This document shows positions 25,640-33,532 of a stretch of 64,000 nucleotides of DNA, one piece after another. The translations under genes were made by a program, and so were the position numbers. The number at the start of each line of letters is the position of its first letter. Positions within the stretch are counted from its first letter, which is position 1. Source of the DNA: Streptomyces parvus (lineage in GTDB: Bacteria > Actinomycetota > Actinomycetes > Streptomycetales > Streptomycetaceae); assembly GCF_032121415.1 (NCBI RefSeq), contig NZ_CP135079.1, positions 2,046,001 through 2,110,000 of the forward strand. Reading direction: 5' to 3'. A model generated the notes under the pieces. It did no database searches and was not told the DNA's origin. It saw only the letters and a program-made list of their open reading frames with translations.

Positions 25640-27139
25640 TTACACATCTGCTTGACGGTCCAGCACGGAGGCCAGGGCCTGCTCGAAGCCCGAGGACTCG
25701 GCGGCGCCCGCCGTCGGGTCCTGCTGCCGTACGTCGATGACATGGCCGGTCAGCTCGGAGAGCAGGACGTCCAGCGAGGTGCGCGCGACGGCCTCCGAGG
25801 AGAGCAGCGAGCCCTCGGGCTCCTGGCCGAACGCCTTGGTCCGCATCGGGGTCGCGGTGCGCTCCGGGTTCACGCAGTTGACCCGGATGCCCTCGCCCGC
25901 CCACTCGTCGGCGAGCGCCTGGGTGAGGTTGACCATCGCGGCCTTGGTGGAGGAGTAGAGGCTGTACTCGGCGCGGCCCCGGGTGTAGCTGCTGGAGGTG
26001 TAGAGCAGCAGCTGGCCCTGGGTCTCCGCCAGGTACTTGTACGAGGCGCGGGCGATCTGCACGGGGGCCAGGTAGTTGACGTTCAGCGCTTCCTGGATCG
26101 TCGTGTTGTCGGTCTCGGCCAGCTTGCCGATCCTCAGTACGCCCGCGGTGTTGATGACGTAGTCGATCCGACCGGTCTCGCCGTACGCCTTGGAGAGCGC
26201 GTCGTCCACGTGCTCCGGGTTCTCCACGTGCGTTCCCGTGGTGGAGCGGCCCAGCGCGTAGACCTTGGCGCCGTAGCTCTCGGCGAGGGAGGCGATGTCG
26301 GCGCCGATGCCGTACGAACCGCCGAAGACGACAAGGGTCTTGCCGGTGAGCAGCTCGCGGTAGGCGGCCTCGTCGGCCTGGCGCGGGGCGGCGGTGGAGG
26401 CCAGCTGGAAGAGCTTGTCGGTGATGAAGACGTCGACCGGCTGGGTCACCTTCATGTTGTACTCGTCGCCCGCGACCACGTAGATCGGCACGTCGGGGAG
26501 GTACTTGAGGACCACCGAACAGTCGTCGGTGGCCTGGAAGTTGGGGTCTCCCGCCGCGACTTCGTACGCCTTGCGGATCGTGGAGAGCTTGAAGGCCTGC
26601 GGCGTCTGGCCGCGGCGCAGCCGGGAGCGGTCGGGCACGTCGGTGATGAACTCGCCGTCCTCACCATGCGTACGCGTCACGATGATCGTGTCCGCGGACG
26701 GGATGGCGACGTCGACGGCCTGGTAGCGCTCCAGGGCGTCGACACAGTCCGTGATCACACGCTGCGACAGCAGGGGGCGGACCGCGTCATGGAAGAGGAC
26801 GTTGCGGTCCTCGCCCTCTGCGAGGCCCTCGCCGAGGACGGCGATGGCGCGCTCGGTGGTCTCGTTGCGGGTGTTGCCGCCCTCGATGATCCGGGTGACC
26901 TTGCTCAGTCCGGCCTTCGCGACGATCTTCTCGACGTCGGGGACGAAACCGGGCGCCATCAGCACGATGACGTCGTCGATGCCCTCGGCGTTCTCGAAGA
27001 TGGTCAGCGTGTGCTCGATGACGGCCTTGCCGGCGATCTTCAGCAGCTGCTTGGGGATCGAGAGGCCCACGCGCTGACCGGTCCCACCGGCGAGCACGAC
27101 CGCTGTGGTCCGGGGCTTGGCTTCATGCGGCACAGACAC
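25640..27139 (-). CDS. Bifunctional cytidylyltransferase/SDR, probable CDP-ribitol synthase
   Basis: A 499-residue protein; GTG 27139 has AAGGTAGG upstream. Residues 10-235 form an IspD-like cytidylyltransferase (VVLAGGTGQRVGLSIPKQLLKIAGK, NVLFHDAVRPLL, RRGQTPQAFKL). Residues 255-490 form a short-chain dehydrogenase (LVVFGGSYGIGADIASLAE, NTAGVL, YTSSSYTRG, and YSSTK as the YxxxK catalytic pair). The same fusion in Haemophilus Acs1/Bcs1 reduces ribulose-5-phosphate and makes CDP-ribitol; in staphylococci TarI and TarJ do this separately (TarJ is a different dehydrogenase family). Its neighbours with CDP-alditol phosphotransferase domains support a teichoic acid role rather than isoprenoid synthesis. 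Confidence 0.9.
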   Translation of the reverse strand: MSVPHEAKPRTTAVVLAGGTGQRVGLSIPKQLLKIAGKAVIEHTLTIFENAEGIDDVIVLMAPGFVPDVEKIVAKAGLSKVTRIIEGGNTRNETTERAIAVLGEGLAEGEDRNVLFHDAVRPLLSQRVITDCVDALERYQAVDVAIPSADTIIVTRTHGEDGEFITDVPDRSRLRRGQTPQAFKLSTIRKAYEVAAGDPNFQATDDCSVVLKYLPDVPIYVVAGDEYNMKVTQPVDVFITDKLFQLASTAAPRQADEAAYRELLTGKTLVVFGGSYGIGADIASLAESYGAKVYALGRSTTGTHVENPEHVDDALSKAYGETGRIDYVINTAGVLRIGKLAETDNTTIQEALNVNYLAPVQIARASYKYLAETQGQLLLYTSSSYTRGRAEYSLYSSTKAAMVNLTQALADEWAGEGIRVNCVNPERTATPMRTKAFGQEPEGSLLSSEAVARTSLDVLLSELTGHVIDVRQQDPTAGAAESSGFEQALASVLDRQADV

Positions 27140-27467
27140 AGACGACCTACCTTGCTATGACGGGGGAACAGTGTGATGGTCGCACTCTCCGTGACCGTCT
27201 CGCAAGGTGGACGTCGTCCGTCGCTCGCCGCGCGGATACCCGCAGTTCACCCTCTGGCCAGGGAGTTGGGCGCTGCCGAAGTGACACCAGGGGTGACCGA
27301 CCCCACAGTTGTGTTGCTCAATCCGCACATCTGCAGCACGTTCACCCGGCGTGACCGGCGGAAACCGCCTGCGCCCGGCCCCGAGGCTACCGGACGGCCC
27401 GCCTCCGGAGAGACGGGCCGTCGGCCGTGACCGGTGAGCGACGCCCCGGAGAAAGGGGCGGACCCGG
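27140..27467. other. Intergenic region between obgE and the CDP-ribitol gene
   Basis: These 328 bases hold no supported gene. Two hairpins lie downstream of obgE (27393-27422, arms GACGGCCCG/CGGGCCGTC; 27442-27460, arms CGCCCC/GGGGCG). The right part must hold the ribosome-binding and promoter region of the minus-strand gene starting at 27139, but no convincing -10/-35 pair is evident. Confidence 0.6.
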
Positions 27468-28904
27468 CTAGAAGGGATCGAACTCGTCGTATTCCTTCTG
27501 AGCGTCGTCGCGTTCGGCCTCGCGGTCCTTGCGGCGCTGCGCCGCGGGGCGCGGGGCCTCCATGCGGTGGTCCTCGCCGCGGCGGCCGAGCATCTCCGCG
27601 CCGGACTGCATGGTCGGCTCCCAGTCGAAGACGACCGCGTTGTCCTCGGGTCCGATCGCGACGCCGTCGCCGGCCCGGGCGCCCGCCTTGACCAGTTCGT
27701 CCTCGACGCCGAGGCGGTTGAGCCGGTCGGCGAGGTAGCCGACGGCCTCGTCGTTGTTGAAGTCGGTCTGGCGCACCCAGCGCTCGGGCTTCTCGCCGCG
27801 CACCCGGTAGAGGTCCTCGTCCTCGGCGGTGACCGTGAATCCCGCGTCGTCGACGGCCTTGGGGCGGATGACGATGCGGGTCGCCTCCTCCTTCGGCTTG
27901 GTGGCGCGCGCCTCGGCGATGATCCCGGCGAGCGCGTAACTCAGCTCGTTGAGGCCCTTGTGGGCGATGGCGGAGACCTCGAAGACGCGGTAGCCGCGGG
28001 CCTCCAGGTCGGGGCGGATCATGTCGGCGAGGTCCTGGCCGTCGGGGATGTCGACCTTGTTGAGGGCGACGATGCGGGGCCGGTCCTCCAGGCCGCCGTA
28101 CTGGCGCAGCTCCTCCTCGATGGTGTCGAGGTCGGAGACGGGGTCGCGGTCGGACTCCGGGGCGGCGGTGTCCAGGACGTGCACGAGCACCGAGCAGCGC
28201 TCGACGTGCCGCAGGAACTCCAGGCCGAGGCCCTTGCCCTGGCTGGCGCCGGGGATGAGGCCCGGGACGTCGGCGATGGTGTAGACGGTCGAACCGGCAG
28301 TGACGACGCCGAGGTTCGGCACGAGGGTGGTGAACGGGTAGTCCGCGATCTTCGGCTTGGCCGCGGAGAGCACCGAGATCAGCGAGGACTTGCCCGCGCT
28401 CGGGTAGCCGACGAGGGCCACGTCGGCGACGGTCTTGAGCTCCAGGACGATGTCCCGGCTCTCGCCCGGCTCGCCGAGCAGCGCGAAGCCGGGGGCCTTG
28501 CGGCGGGCCGAGGCGAGCGCGGCGTTGCCGAGGCCGCCGCGACCGCCCTGACCGGCCACGAAGGTGGTGCCCTGGCCGATGAGGTCGGCGAGGACGTTCC
28601 CGGCCTTGTCGAGGACGACGGTGCCGTCGGGGACGGGCAGGACCAGGTCCTGGCCGTCCTTGCCGGAGCGGTTGTCGCCGGCGCCGGGCTGGCCGTTGGT
28701 GGCCTTGCGGTGGGGGTGGTGGTGGTAGTCGAGCAGCGTGGTCACGGACTGCTCGACGACGAGGATCACGTCGCCGCCGCGGCCGCCGTTGCCCCCGTCG
28801 GGGCCGCCCAGCGGCTTGAACTTCTCACGGTGTACGGAGGCGCAGCCGTGGCCTCCGTTACCCGCGGCGGCATGCAGCTCGACGCGGTCCACGAAGGTGG
28901 TCAT
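27468..28904 (-). CDS. obgE: Obg GTPase
   Basis: Large-subunit ribosome assembly GTPase, also tied to growth control and sporulation in Streptomyces. The 478-residue protein has the glycine-rich Obg fold (1-160, e.g. [14 protein letters not shown]), the G domain ([31 protein letters not shown]) and the C-terminal OCT domain (about 345-425), plus a charged tail ending [11 protein letters not shown] 28904. It lies downstream of rpmA and rplU, its usual partners; a hairpin at 28959-29011 lies between rpmA and obgE. Confidence 0.96.
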   Translation of the reverse strand: MTTFVDRVELHAAAGNGGHGCASVHREKFKPLGGPDGGNGGRGGDVILVVEQSVTTLLDYHHHPHRKATNGQPGAGDNRSGKDGQDLVLPVPDGTVVLDKAGNVLADLIGQGTTFVAGQGGRGGLGNAALASARRKAPGFALLGEPGESRDIVLELKTVADVALVGYPSAGKSSLISVLSAAKPKIADYPFTTLVPNLGVVTAGSTVYTIADVPGLIPGASQGKGLGLEFLRHVERCSVLVHVLDTAAPESDRDPVSDLDTIEEELRQYGGLEDRPRIVALNKVDIPDGQDLADMIRPDLEARGYRVFEVSAIAHKGLNELSYALAGIIAEARATKPKEEATRIVIRPKAVDDAGFTVTAEDEDLYRVRGEKPERWVRQTDFNNDEAVGYLADRLNRLGVEDELVKAGARAGDGVAIGPEDNAVVFDWEPTMQSGAEMLGRRGEDHRMEAPRPAAQRRKDREAERDDAQKEYDEFDPF

Positions 28905-28958
28905 GGTGGGTGCCTCCAGGTACAGCGGAAAATGCGGAATTGTCTCTGTCGTAACACG

Positions 28959-29011
28959 CCGAGGGCGGACCCGCTTCCCCGTTCGCCGGGAAAGCTGAGA
29001 TCCGCCCTCGG
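28959..29011 (-). terminator. Hairpin between rpmA and obgE
   Basis: Outer arms CCGAGGGCGGA (28959-28969) and TCCGCCCTCGG (29001-29011) are perfect 11-bp complements, and an inner pairing around the GTTCGCC loop extends the structure. It lies 38 bases after the rpmA stop and may terminate or attenuate transcription into obgE. Confidence 0.65.
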
Positions 29012-29048
29012 AAGGTGCTGTGTGTCGTTCTGCGCGCGTCGAGAGGAC

Positions 29049-29306
29049 TCAGACGGCGAGCGGAACGATGTTCACGACCTTGCGGCCGCGGTGCGTGCCG
29101 AACTCCACCGCACCGGCGGTCAGCGCGAACAGCGTGTCGTCGCCGCCACGGCCGACGCCCGCACCGGGGTGGAAGTGGGTGCCGCGCTGGCGGACCAGGA
29201 TCTCACCGGCGTTGACGGCCTGACCGCCGAAGCGCTTCACGCCGAGCCGCTGAGCATTGGAATCGCGCCCGTTCCGAGTGGACGATGCGCCCTTCTTGTG
29301 TGCCAT
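29049..29306 (-). CDS. rpmA: Ribosomal protein L27
   Basis: An 85-residue large-subunit protein near the peptidyl-transferase centre. The N-terminus [20 protein letters not shown] and the core [18 protein letters not shown] are characteristic. There is no N-terminal extension of the kind cleaved in Firmicutes. It starts 14 nt after the rplU stop, so the two are co-transcribed. Confidence 0.97.
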   Translation of the reverse strand: MAHKKGASSTRNGRDSNAQRLGVKRFGGQAVNAGEILVRQRGTHFHPGAGVGRGGDDTLFALTAGAVEFGTHRGRKVVNIVPLAV

Positions 29307-29320
29307 GTGTTCTCAGTCCC

Positions 29321-29641
29321 TTACTTCGCAGCCGTGGGGATACCGGTGACCTTGATCGCCGTGTACTGCTGGCGGTGACCCTGGCGGCGGCGGTAGCCGG
29401 TCTTGTTCTTGTAGCGAAGGATGTCGATCTTCGCGCCCTTGTGGTGGTCCACGATCTCGGCCGTGACCTTGATCCCGTCCAGCACCCACGGGTCGCTGGT
29501 GACCGCGTCACCGTCGACAACGAGCAGGGTCGAGAGCTCGACCGTGTCGCCAACCTTGGCAGTGGAAATCTTGTCAACCTCAACGATGTCGCCGACAGCA
29601 ACCTTGTGCTGGCGACCACCGCTGCGCACGATGGCGTACAC
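29321..29641 (-). CDS. rplU: Ribosomal protein L21
   Basis: A 106-residue 23S-rRNA-binding protein. GTG 29641 gives the standard N-terminus [18 protein letters not shown]; the longer open frame upstream does not resemble L21. The core [21 protein letters not shown] is typical. A GAGAG stretch precedes the start. First gene of rplU-rpmA(-obgE). Confidence 0.97.
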   Translation of the reverse strand: MYAIVRSGGRQHKVAVGDIVEVDKISTAKVGDTVELSTLLVVDGDAVTSDPWVLDGIKVTAEIVDHHKGAKIDILRYKNKTGYRRRQGHRQQYTAIKVTGIPTAAK

Positions 29642-29943
29642 GCGGATCTCTCTCTCGCTCGGAACGGAACCCCTGATGCCAGCCGCCCGCACGGGCCGGG
29701 GCCCGTGTCGATCCGGAAGGATGAGCGGCCTCTCCTGGCGGACGGCGCGGACACCGACCGTTACCGGGAGGGATGTGCTCAGGGGTAGGCGCATTACGGA
29801 AACACACCGAGGGTCAAGGTTACGGGGCCGGGGTGTGGGGGTCAAACCGGGTCGAGGGACCGGAGGCGGGGGCCCGCGGGCCGGGGCCGCCGAGCCGCCC
29901 GCCTTATGCTTTCCGGGCGCATCAGCTCTCCGAAAGGCATGCC
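29642..29943. other. Divergent intergenic region between rplU and the acetyltransferase gene
   Basis: The 302 bases hold promoters for both directions and no supported gene. On the plus strand TATGCT (29905-29910) is a good -10 for the gene starting at 29944. On the minus strand TTGACC (29812-29817) resembles a -35, but the nearest -10-like TAATGC (29791-29796) is only 15 bases away. Confidence 0.5.
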
Positions 29944-30540
29944 GTGAACTACAGGGTCCAGCCCACCGCCCAGGTCGACGAGACCGCCGAGATCGGGGAC
30001 GGCTCCAGTGTCTGGGAGCTGGCGCAGATCCGTGAGGGAGCGAAGCTCGGCGAGGGCTGCGTCGTCGGCCGCGGCGCGTACGTCGGCACCGGCGTGCGCA
30101 TCGGCGACAACGTGAAGCTGCAGAACTACGCCCTCGTGTACGAGCCCGCCGAGCTCGGCGACGGCGTCTTCGTCGGCCCCGCCGTCGTCCTCACGAACGA
30201 CCACAACCCGCGGTCGGTCGACCCGGAAGGCAAGCAGAAGCGCGGCGGCGACTGGGAGGCGGTCGGCGTGAAGGTCGCCGAGGGCGCCTCCCTCGGCGCG
30301 CGCTCGGTCTGCGTCGCACCGGTCCGTGTCGGCCGGTGGGCGATGGTCGCGGCCGGCGCCGTGGTCACCAAGGACGTGCCGGACTTCGCCCTGGTCGTCG
30401 GCGTGCCCGCACGGCAGATCGGCTGGGTCGGACGGGCCGGAGTGCGCCTGGCCGAGCGGCCGGACGAGCCCGGCGTGTGGGAGTGCCCGCAGAGCGGGAC
30501 GCTGTACGACGAGAAGGACGGCGTGCTGTCCGAGCGTTGA
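29944..30540 (+). CDS. Hexapeptide-repeat N-acetyltransferase (WbpD-like)
   Basis: A 198-residue protein; GTG 29944 has GAAAGG 7 nt upstream. It is a left-handed beta-helix acyltransferase: many hexapeptide units such as IGDNVK, LGDGVF and LGARSV, a conserved TNDHNPRS loop with the catalytic-type His, and the ending [14 protein letters not shown] usual in the WbpD/WlbB group. WbpD acetylates the 3-amino group of UDP-2-acetamido-3-amino-uronic acid. The other three enzymes of that pathway are encoded in the converging operon at 30624-37233, which supports this substrate. A C-terminal extension ([20 protein letters not shown]) with one Cys is of unknown meaning. Confidence 0.87.
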   Translation: MNYRVQPTAQVDETAEIGDGSSVWELAQIREGAKLGEGCVVGRGAYVGTGVRIGDNVKLQNYALVYEPAELGDGVFVGPAVVLTNDHNPRSVDPEGKQKRGGDWEAVGVKVAEGASLGARSVCVAPVRVGRWAMVAAGAVVTKDVPDFALVVGVPARQIGWVGRAGVRLAERPDEPGVWECPQSGTLYDEKDGVLSER

Positions 30541-30568
30541 GACAAGCCTCCGTTGAGTCGCGGAGCAC

Positions 30569-30610
30569 ACGGTGAGGGCGGGCGTCCTGCGGGACGCCCG
30601 CCCTCACCGT
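30569..30610. terminator. Bidirectional terminator between converging WbpD-like and WbpA-like genes
   Basis: A perfect 19-bp stem (30569-30587 with 30592-30610) with a TGCG loop lies between the two stops. It is one of the strongest hairpins in the window. Confidence 0.85.
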
Positions 30611-30623
30611 CTCTTCGGACGGC

Positions 30624-31907
30624 TCAGCCGCCGATGACGACGCGGCGCACGCCCGCCCAGTTGGCCGGGTCCGTCGTGCGGCGGCCGTCGACCAGGACGC
30701 GGACGTCCGGGAGGTCGGCGGCGGACAGCTCGCGGTACTCGGCGTGGTCGGCCTGGAGGACCGCGGCGGTGACGGCCTGGCCCTCGTGCGGGACGAGGCC
30801 CAGGGCGGTCAGCTCCTCCGGCGTGTACATCGGGTCCGAGACGAACGGCACCGCACCCCGCGCCTTCAGCGCCTCGACGACGCCGAAGACACCGGAGAAG
30901 GCGGTCTCCTTGACGCCGCCGCGGTAGGCCGCGCCCAGCACCACGACCCCGACGCCGTCCAGGTCGCCGTAGGCGGCGGCCAGCAGGTCCACGGCGTAGG
31001 CGGGCATCGCGGCGTTGGCCTCGCGGGCCGAACGCACGACGGTCGCCTCCGGGTCGTTCCACAGGTACATCCGCGGGTAGATCGGGATGCAGTGGCCGCC
31101 CACGGCGATGCCGGGCTGGTGGATGTGGCTGTAGGGCTGGCTGTTGCAGGCCTCGATGACCTTCTTGACGTCGATGTCGTGTCGGTCGGCGAACCGGGCG
31201 AACTGGTTGGCCAGACCGATGTTGACGTCGCGGTAGGTGGTCTCGGCGAGCTTCGCCAGCTCGGAGGCCTCCGCCGTACCGAGGTCCCATACGCCGTTCG
31301 GGCGGGGCAGGTCCTCGCGCTCGTCGAAGTCGAGGACGGCCTCGTAGAAGGCGACGCCCGCCGCGGAGGACGCCTCGTCGATGCCGCCGACGAGCTTGGG
31401 GTAGCGGCGCAGGTCGGCGAAGACGCGACCGGTGAGCACCCGCTCCGGGGAGAAGACCAGGTGGAAGTCCTCACCGGGGGTGAGGCCCGAGCCCTCGGCC
31501 AGCATCGGCGCCCAGCGGGTACGGGTGGTGCCGACCGGGAGCGTGGTCTCGTAGCTGACCAGGGTGCCGGGCTTGAGGCCGGCCGCGATGGCCTTGGTGG
31601 CGGCGTCCATCCAGCCGAAGTCCGGGGTGCCCTCGGCGTCCACGAAGAGCGGGACGACGACCACGACCGCATCGGACGCGGCGACCGCGGCCGTGGTGTC
31701 CGTCGTCGCGGAGAGCAGGCCCGCGCCGACCGTCTCCTTCAGCTTGACGTCCAGGTCGTACTCGCCGGGGAACGGCTCGGTGGCCGCGTTGACGAGCTCG
31801 ACGACCTTCTCGTTGACGTCCGCGCCGATGACCTTGTGGCCCTTGGCGGCGAACTGCACGGCGAGCGGAAGCCCGATCTTGCCGAGCGCGACTACACAGA
31901 TGTTCAT
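30624..31907 (-). CDS. UDP-N-acetylhexosamine 6-dehydrogenase (WbpA/WecC-like)
   Basis: A 427-residue NAD-dependent UDP-sugar dehydrogenase: N-terminal Rossmann motif MNICVVALGKIGLPLAVQFA, middle helix with YRDVNIGLANQFA, the catalytic Cys in GIAVGGHCIPIYP, and a C-terminal UDP-binding domain with VVVLGAAYRGGVKE. It oxidises C6 of a UDP-HexNAc to a uronic acid. Sequence alone does not tell GlcNAc from ManNAc. The WbpB-, WbpE- and WbpD-like partners point to UDP-GlcNAc. It is the last gene of a five-gene operon, starting 5 nt after the glycosyltransferase stop. Confidence 0.9.
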   Translation of the reverse strand: MNICVVALGKIGLPLAVQFAAKGHKVIGADVNEKVVELVNAATEPFPGEYDLDVKLKETVGAGLLSATTDTTAAVAASDAVVVVVPLFVDAEGTPDFGWMDAATKAIAAGLKPGTLVSYETTLPVGTTRTRWAPMLAEGSGLTPGEDFHLVFSPERVLTGRVFADLRRYPKLVGGIDEASSAAGVAFYEAVLDFDEREDLPRPNGVWDLGTAEASELAKLAETTYRDVNIGLANQFARFADRHDIDVKKVIEACNSQPYSHIHQPGIAVGGHCIPIYPRMYLWNDPEATVVRSAREANAAMPAYAVDLLAAAYGDLDGVGVVVLGAAYRGGVKETAFSGVFGVVEALKARGAVPFVSDPMYTPEELTALGLVPHEGQAVTAAVLQADHAEYRELSAADLPDVRVLVDGRRTTDPANWAGVRRVVIGG

Positions 31908-31912
31908 CGGGG

Positions 31913-33532
31913 TTACTTCCTCTTCGACCTGGACAGCGTTCGGCGCAGCCGTGCGCCGACGCCGGGCTTCGGTTCCCGCAGGGGGGCCGTCGTGATCACG
32001 AGCCGGCCCTTGCTGTTGGTACTCGCTGCCACGCGGTGGGGCTCATCGCTCCCCCAGCGGCGTGCCAGCGGCATCGGCTGCCCGTCGGTGCGGACCGGGA
32101 TCTCGTACGTCGAGCCCGCCACGTCCACATAGAGGCGGACGCCCCTCTTGGACCGGGTGGCCGCCAGCGGGATGCGGGCGGTCAGCAGAGTGCCGCCGTC
32201 CTCCGCGGTGCCGGCGGTGAGCGTGCCGACGCGCCGCGGGCGCGGGGCGTCCGCCGGGAGCTTGCGCGCACCGGCCTTGTCGGCGCTCTGGGGCATGGCG
32301 CCCTGGGCCAGGGCGATGACAGCGGAGGAGGTGTCCCCTGTGATGCCGGCCCGCAGCTTCACGACGCAGAACAGCTCCGTGCCGTGCTGGTCCCAGGCGG
32401 CCGACTCCAGGCGCGTACCGGCGGAGAGGCGGCCCGCCACCGTCTCGCCGAGCACCTCGTACCAGCGGTCGTCGAGGCCGACGGCCGGGTCCCTGAAACC
32501 GGGGTGGGCCGCGAACGCGCGGCTCCCTTCCAGCAGGAAGGGCGGCGCACCGTGCTCGGTCTCCTCGGCGATGGCGCGGGTCAGCTCCTCTACGGCGCCG
32601 CTGCGGGCGAGGCCGAAGCGCACCCGGCGCTTGACACCGGTGCCGTCGCGCAGGCCGTCGGTGAAGTAGGCGTCCACCAGCGCGCCGACGCCCTGGCACA
32701 CCTGACGCCGGGTGTCCGGATCGAGTGCGGGGAAGTCCTGCTGGAGAAGCTTGGACAGCTCCCAGTCGAAGTGGCGCTTGAGGACGGCGTCGCGCTGCGG
32801 ACCCGCGGGGATCAGACCGGCCGTGTGCTCGATGATGCGCTCGACACAGCGGAGCCTGGCCAGGTGGTCCGCCCGGTAGGTGATGTTGCTGGCGTCGCCG
32901 CGCTTGACCGCGTAGTAGCAGGTGTAGTCGGAGACGACGGAGATCTTCCGGGCCCGTACGCACGCCTCGATGGTGAACGGCTGGTCGCTGCCGACCGGCA
33001 TGTCCTCAGGAAAGCGGAGGCTGTGCTTCTCCACCAGTTCGCGGCGGAAGAGCTTGGTGTTGGCCAGGGTGAAGGGCAACGCCGAGTCGTAGAGGCTGAT
33101 GTCGGGGTGGTTCCCGTCGTACAGCTTCTGGTGGACGTACCGGCCGTTCGTGCCGACCATCTTCCCGACGACCACGTCGGCCCCGTTGGCGTCGGCGGCG
33201 GAGACCATCCGCTCCAGGGCCTCTTCGCCGAGGTGGTCGTCCGCGCCTATGAAGTAGACGAAACGGCCGGTGGCCACGTCCAGCGCCCGGTTGCTGGGCA
33301 CGGCGGGGCCGCCCGAGTTCGGCTGGTGGAGCACCTTCACGACGTCGGGGTAGCGCTCGGCGTACCGGTCGAGCTCGGCACCGCTCCCGTCGGTCGACCC
33401 GTCGTCGACGGCCACGACCTCCAGCCGCTCCGGGCCGATGCTCTGCCGGATCAGGGAGTCCAGGCACTCCGTGAGGTACGGCATGGTGTTGTAGACGGCG
33501 ACGACGACGGTGACGTCGGGCTCTCGTGTCAT
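31913..33532 (-). CDS. GT2-family glycosyltransferase, TarS-like, second copy
   Basis: A 539-residue protein. ATG 33532 overlaps the preceding stop as ATGA. The catalytic domain (1-~330) has VTVVVAVYNTMPYL, VDDGSTDGSG, HQPNSGGPAVPSNRALDVATG, GADDHLGEEALERM, VVGKMVGTNGRYVHQKLY and GSDQPFTIEACVRARKISVV. The metal site reads GADD instead of DADD. The C-terminal ~200 residues form a beta-rich domain not found in its relative at 21879-23117, possibly a polymer-binding module. Its operon makes an acetamido-uronic acid precursor, so the donor may differ from that of the first copy. Confidence 0.86.
   Translation of the reverse strand: MTREPDVTVVVAVYNTMPYLTECLDSLIRQSIGPERLEVVAVDDGSTDGSGAELDRYAERYPDVVKVLHQPNSGGPAVPSNRALDVATGRFVYFIGADDHLGEEALERMVSAADANGADVVVGKMVGTNGRYVHQKLYDGNHPDISLYDSALPFTLANTKLFRRELVEKHSLRFPEDMPVGSDQPFTIEACVRARKISVVSDYTCYYAVKRGDASNITYRADHLARLRCVERIIEHTAGLIPAGPQRDAVLKRHFDWELSKLLQQDFPALDPDTRRQVCQGVGALVDAYFTDGLRDGTGVKRRVRFGLARSGAVEELTRAIAEETEHGAPPFLLEGSRAFAAHPGFRDPAVGLDDRWYEVLGETVAGRLSAGTRLESAAWDQHGTELFCVVKLRAGITGDTSSAVIALAQGAMPQSADKAGARKLPADAPRPRRVGTLTAGTAEDGGTLLTARIPLAATRSKRGVRLYVDVAGSTYEIPVRTDGQPMPLARRWGSDEPHRVAASTNSKGRLVITTAPLREPKPGVGARLRRTLSRSKRK

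Noticed and set aside
25640-27139. The IspD-like domain as the MEP-pathway enzyme
   Set aside because: The fusion to a short-chain dehydrogenase and the teichoic acid type neighbours fit CDP-ribitol synthesis better. A search for a separate ispD elsewhere in the genome would decide.
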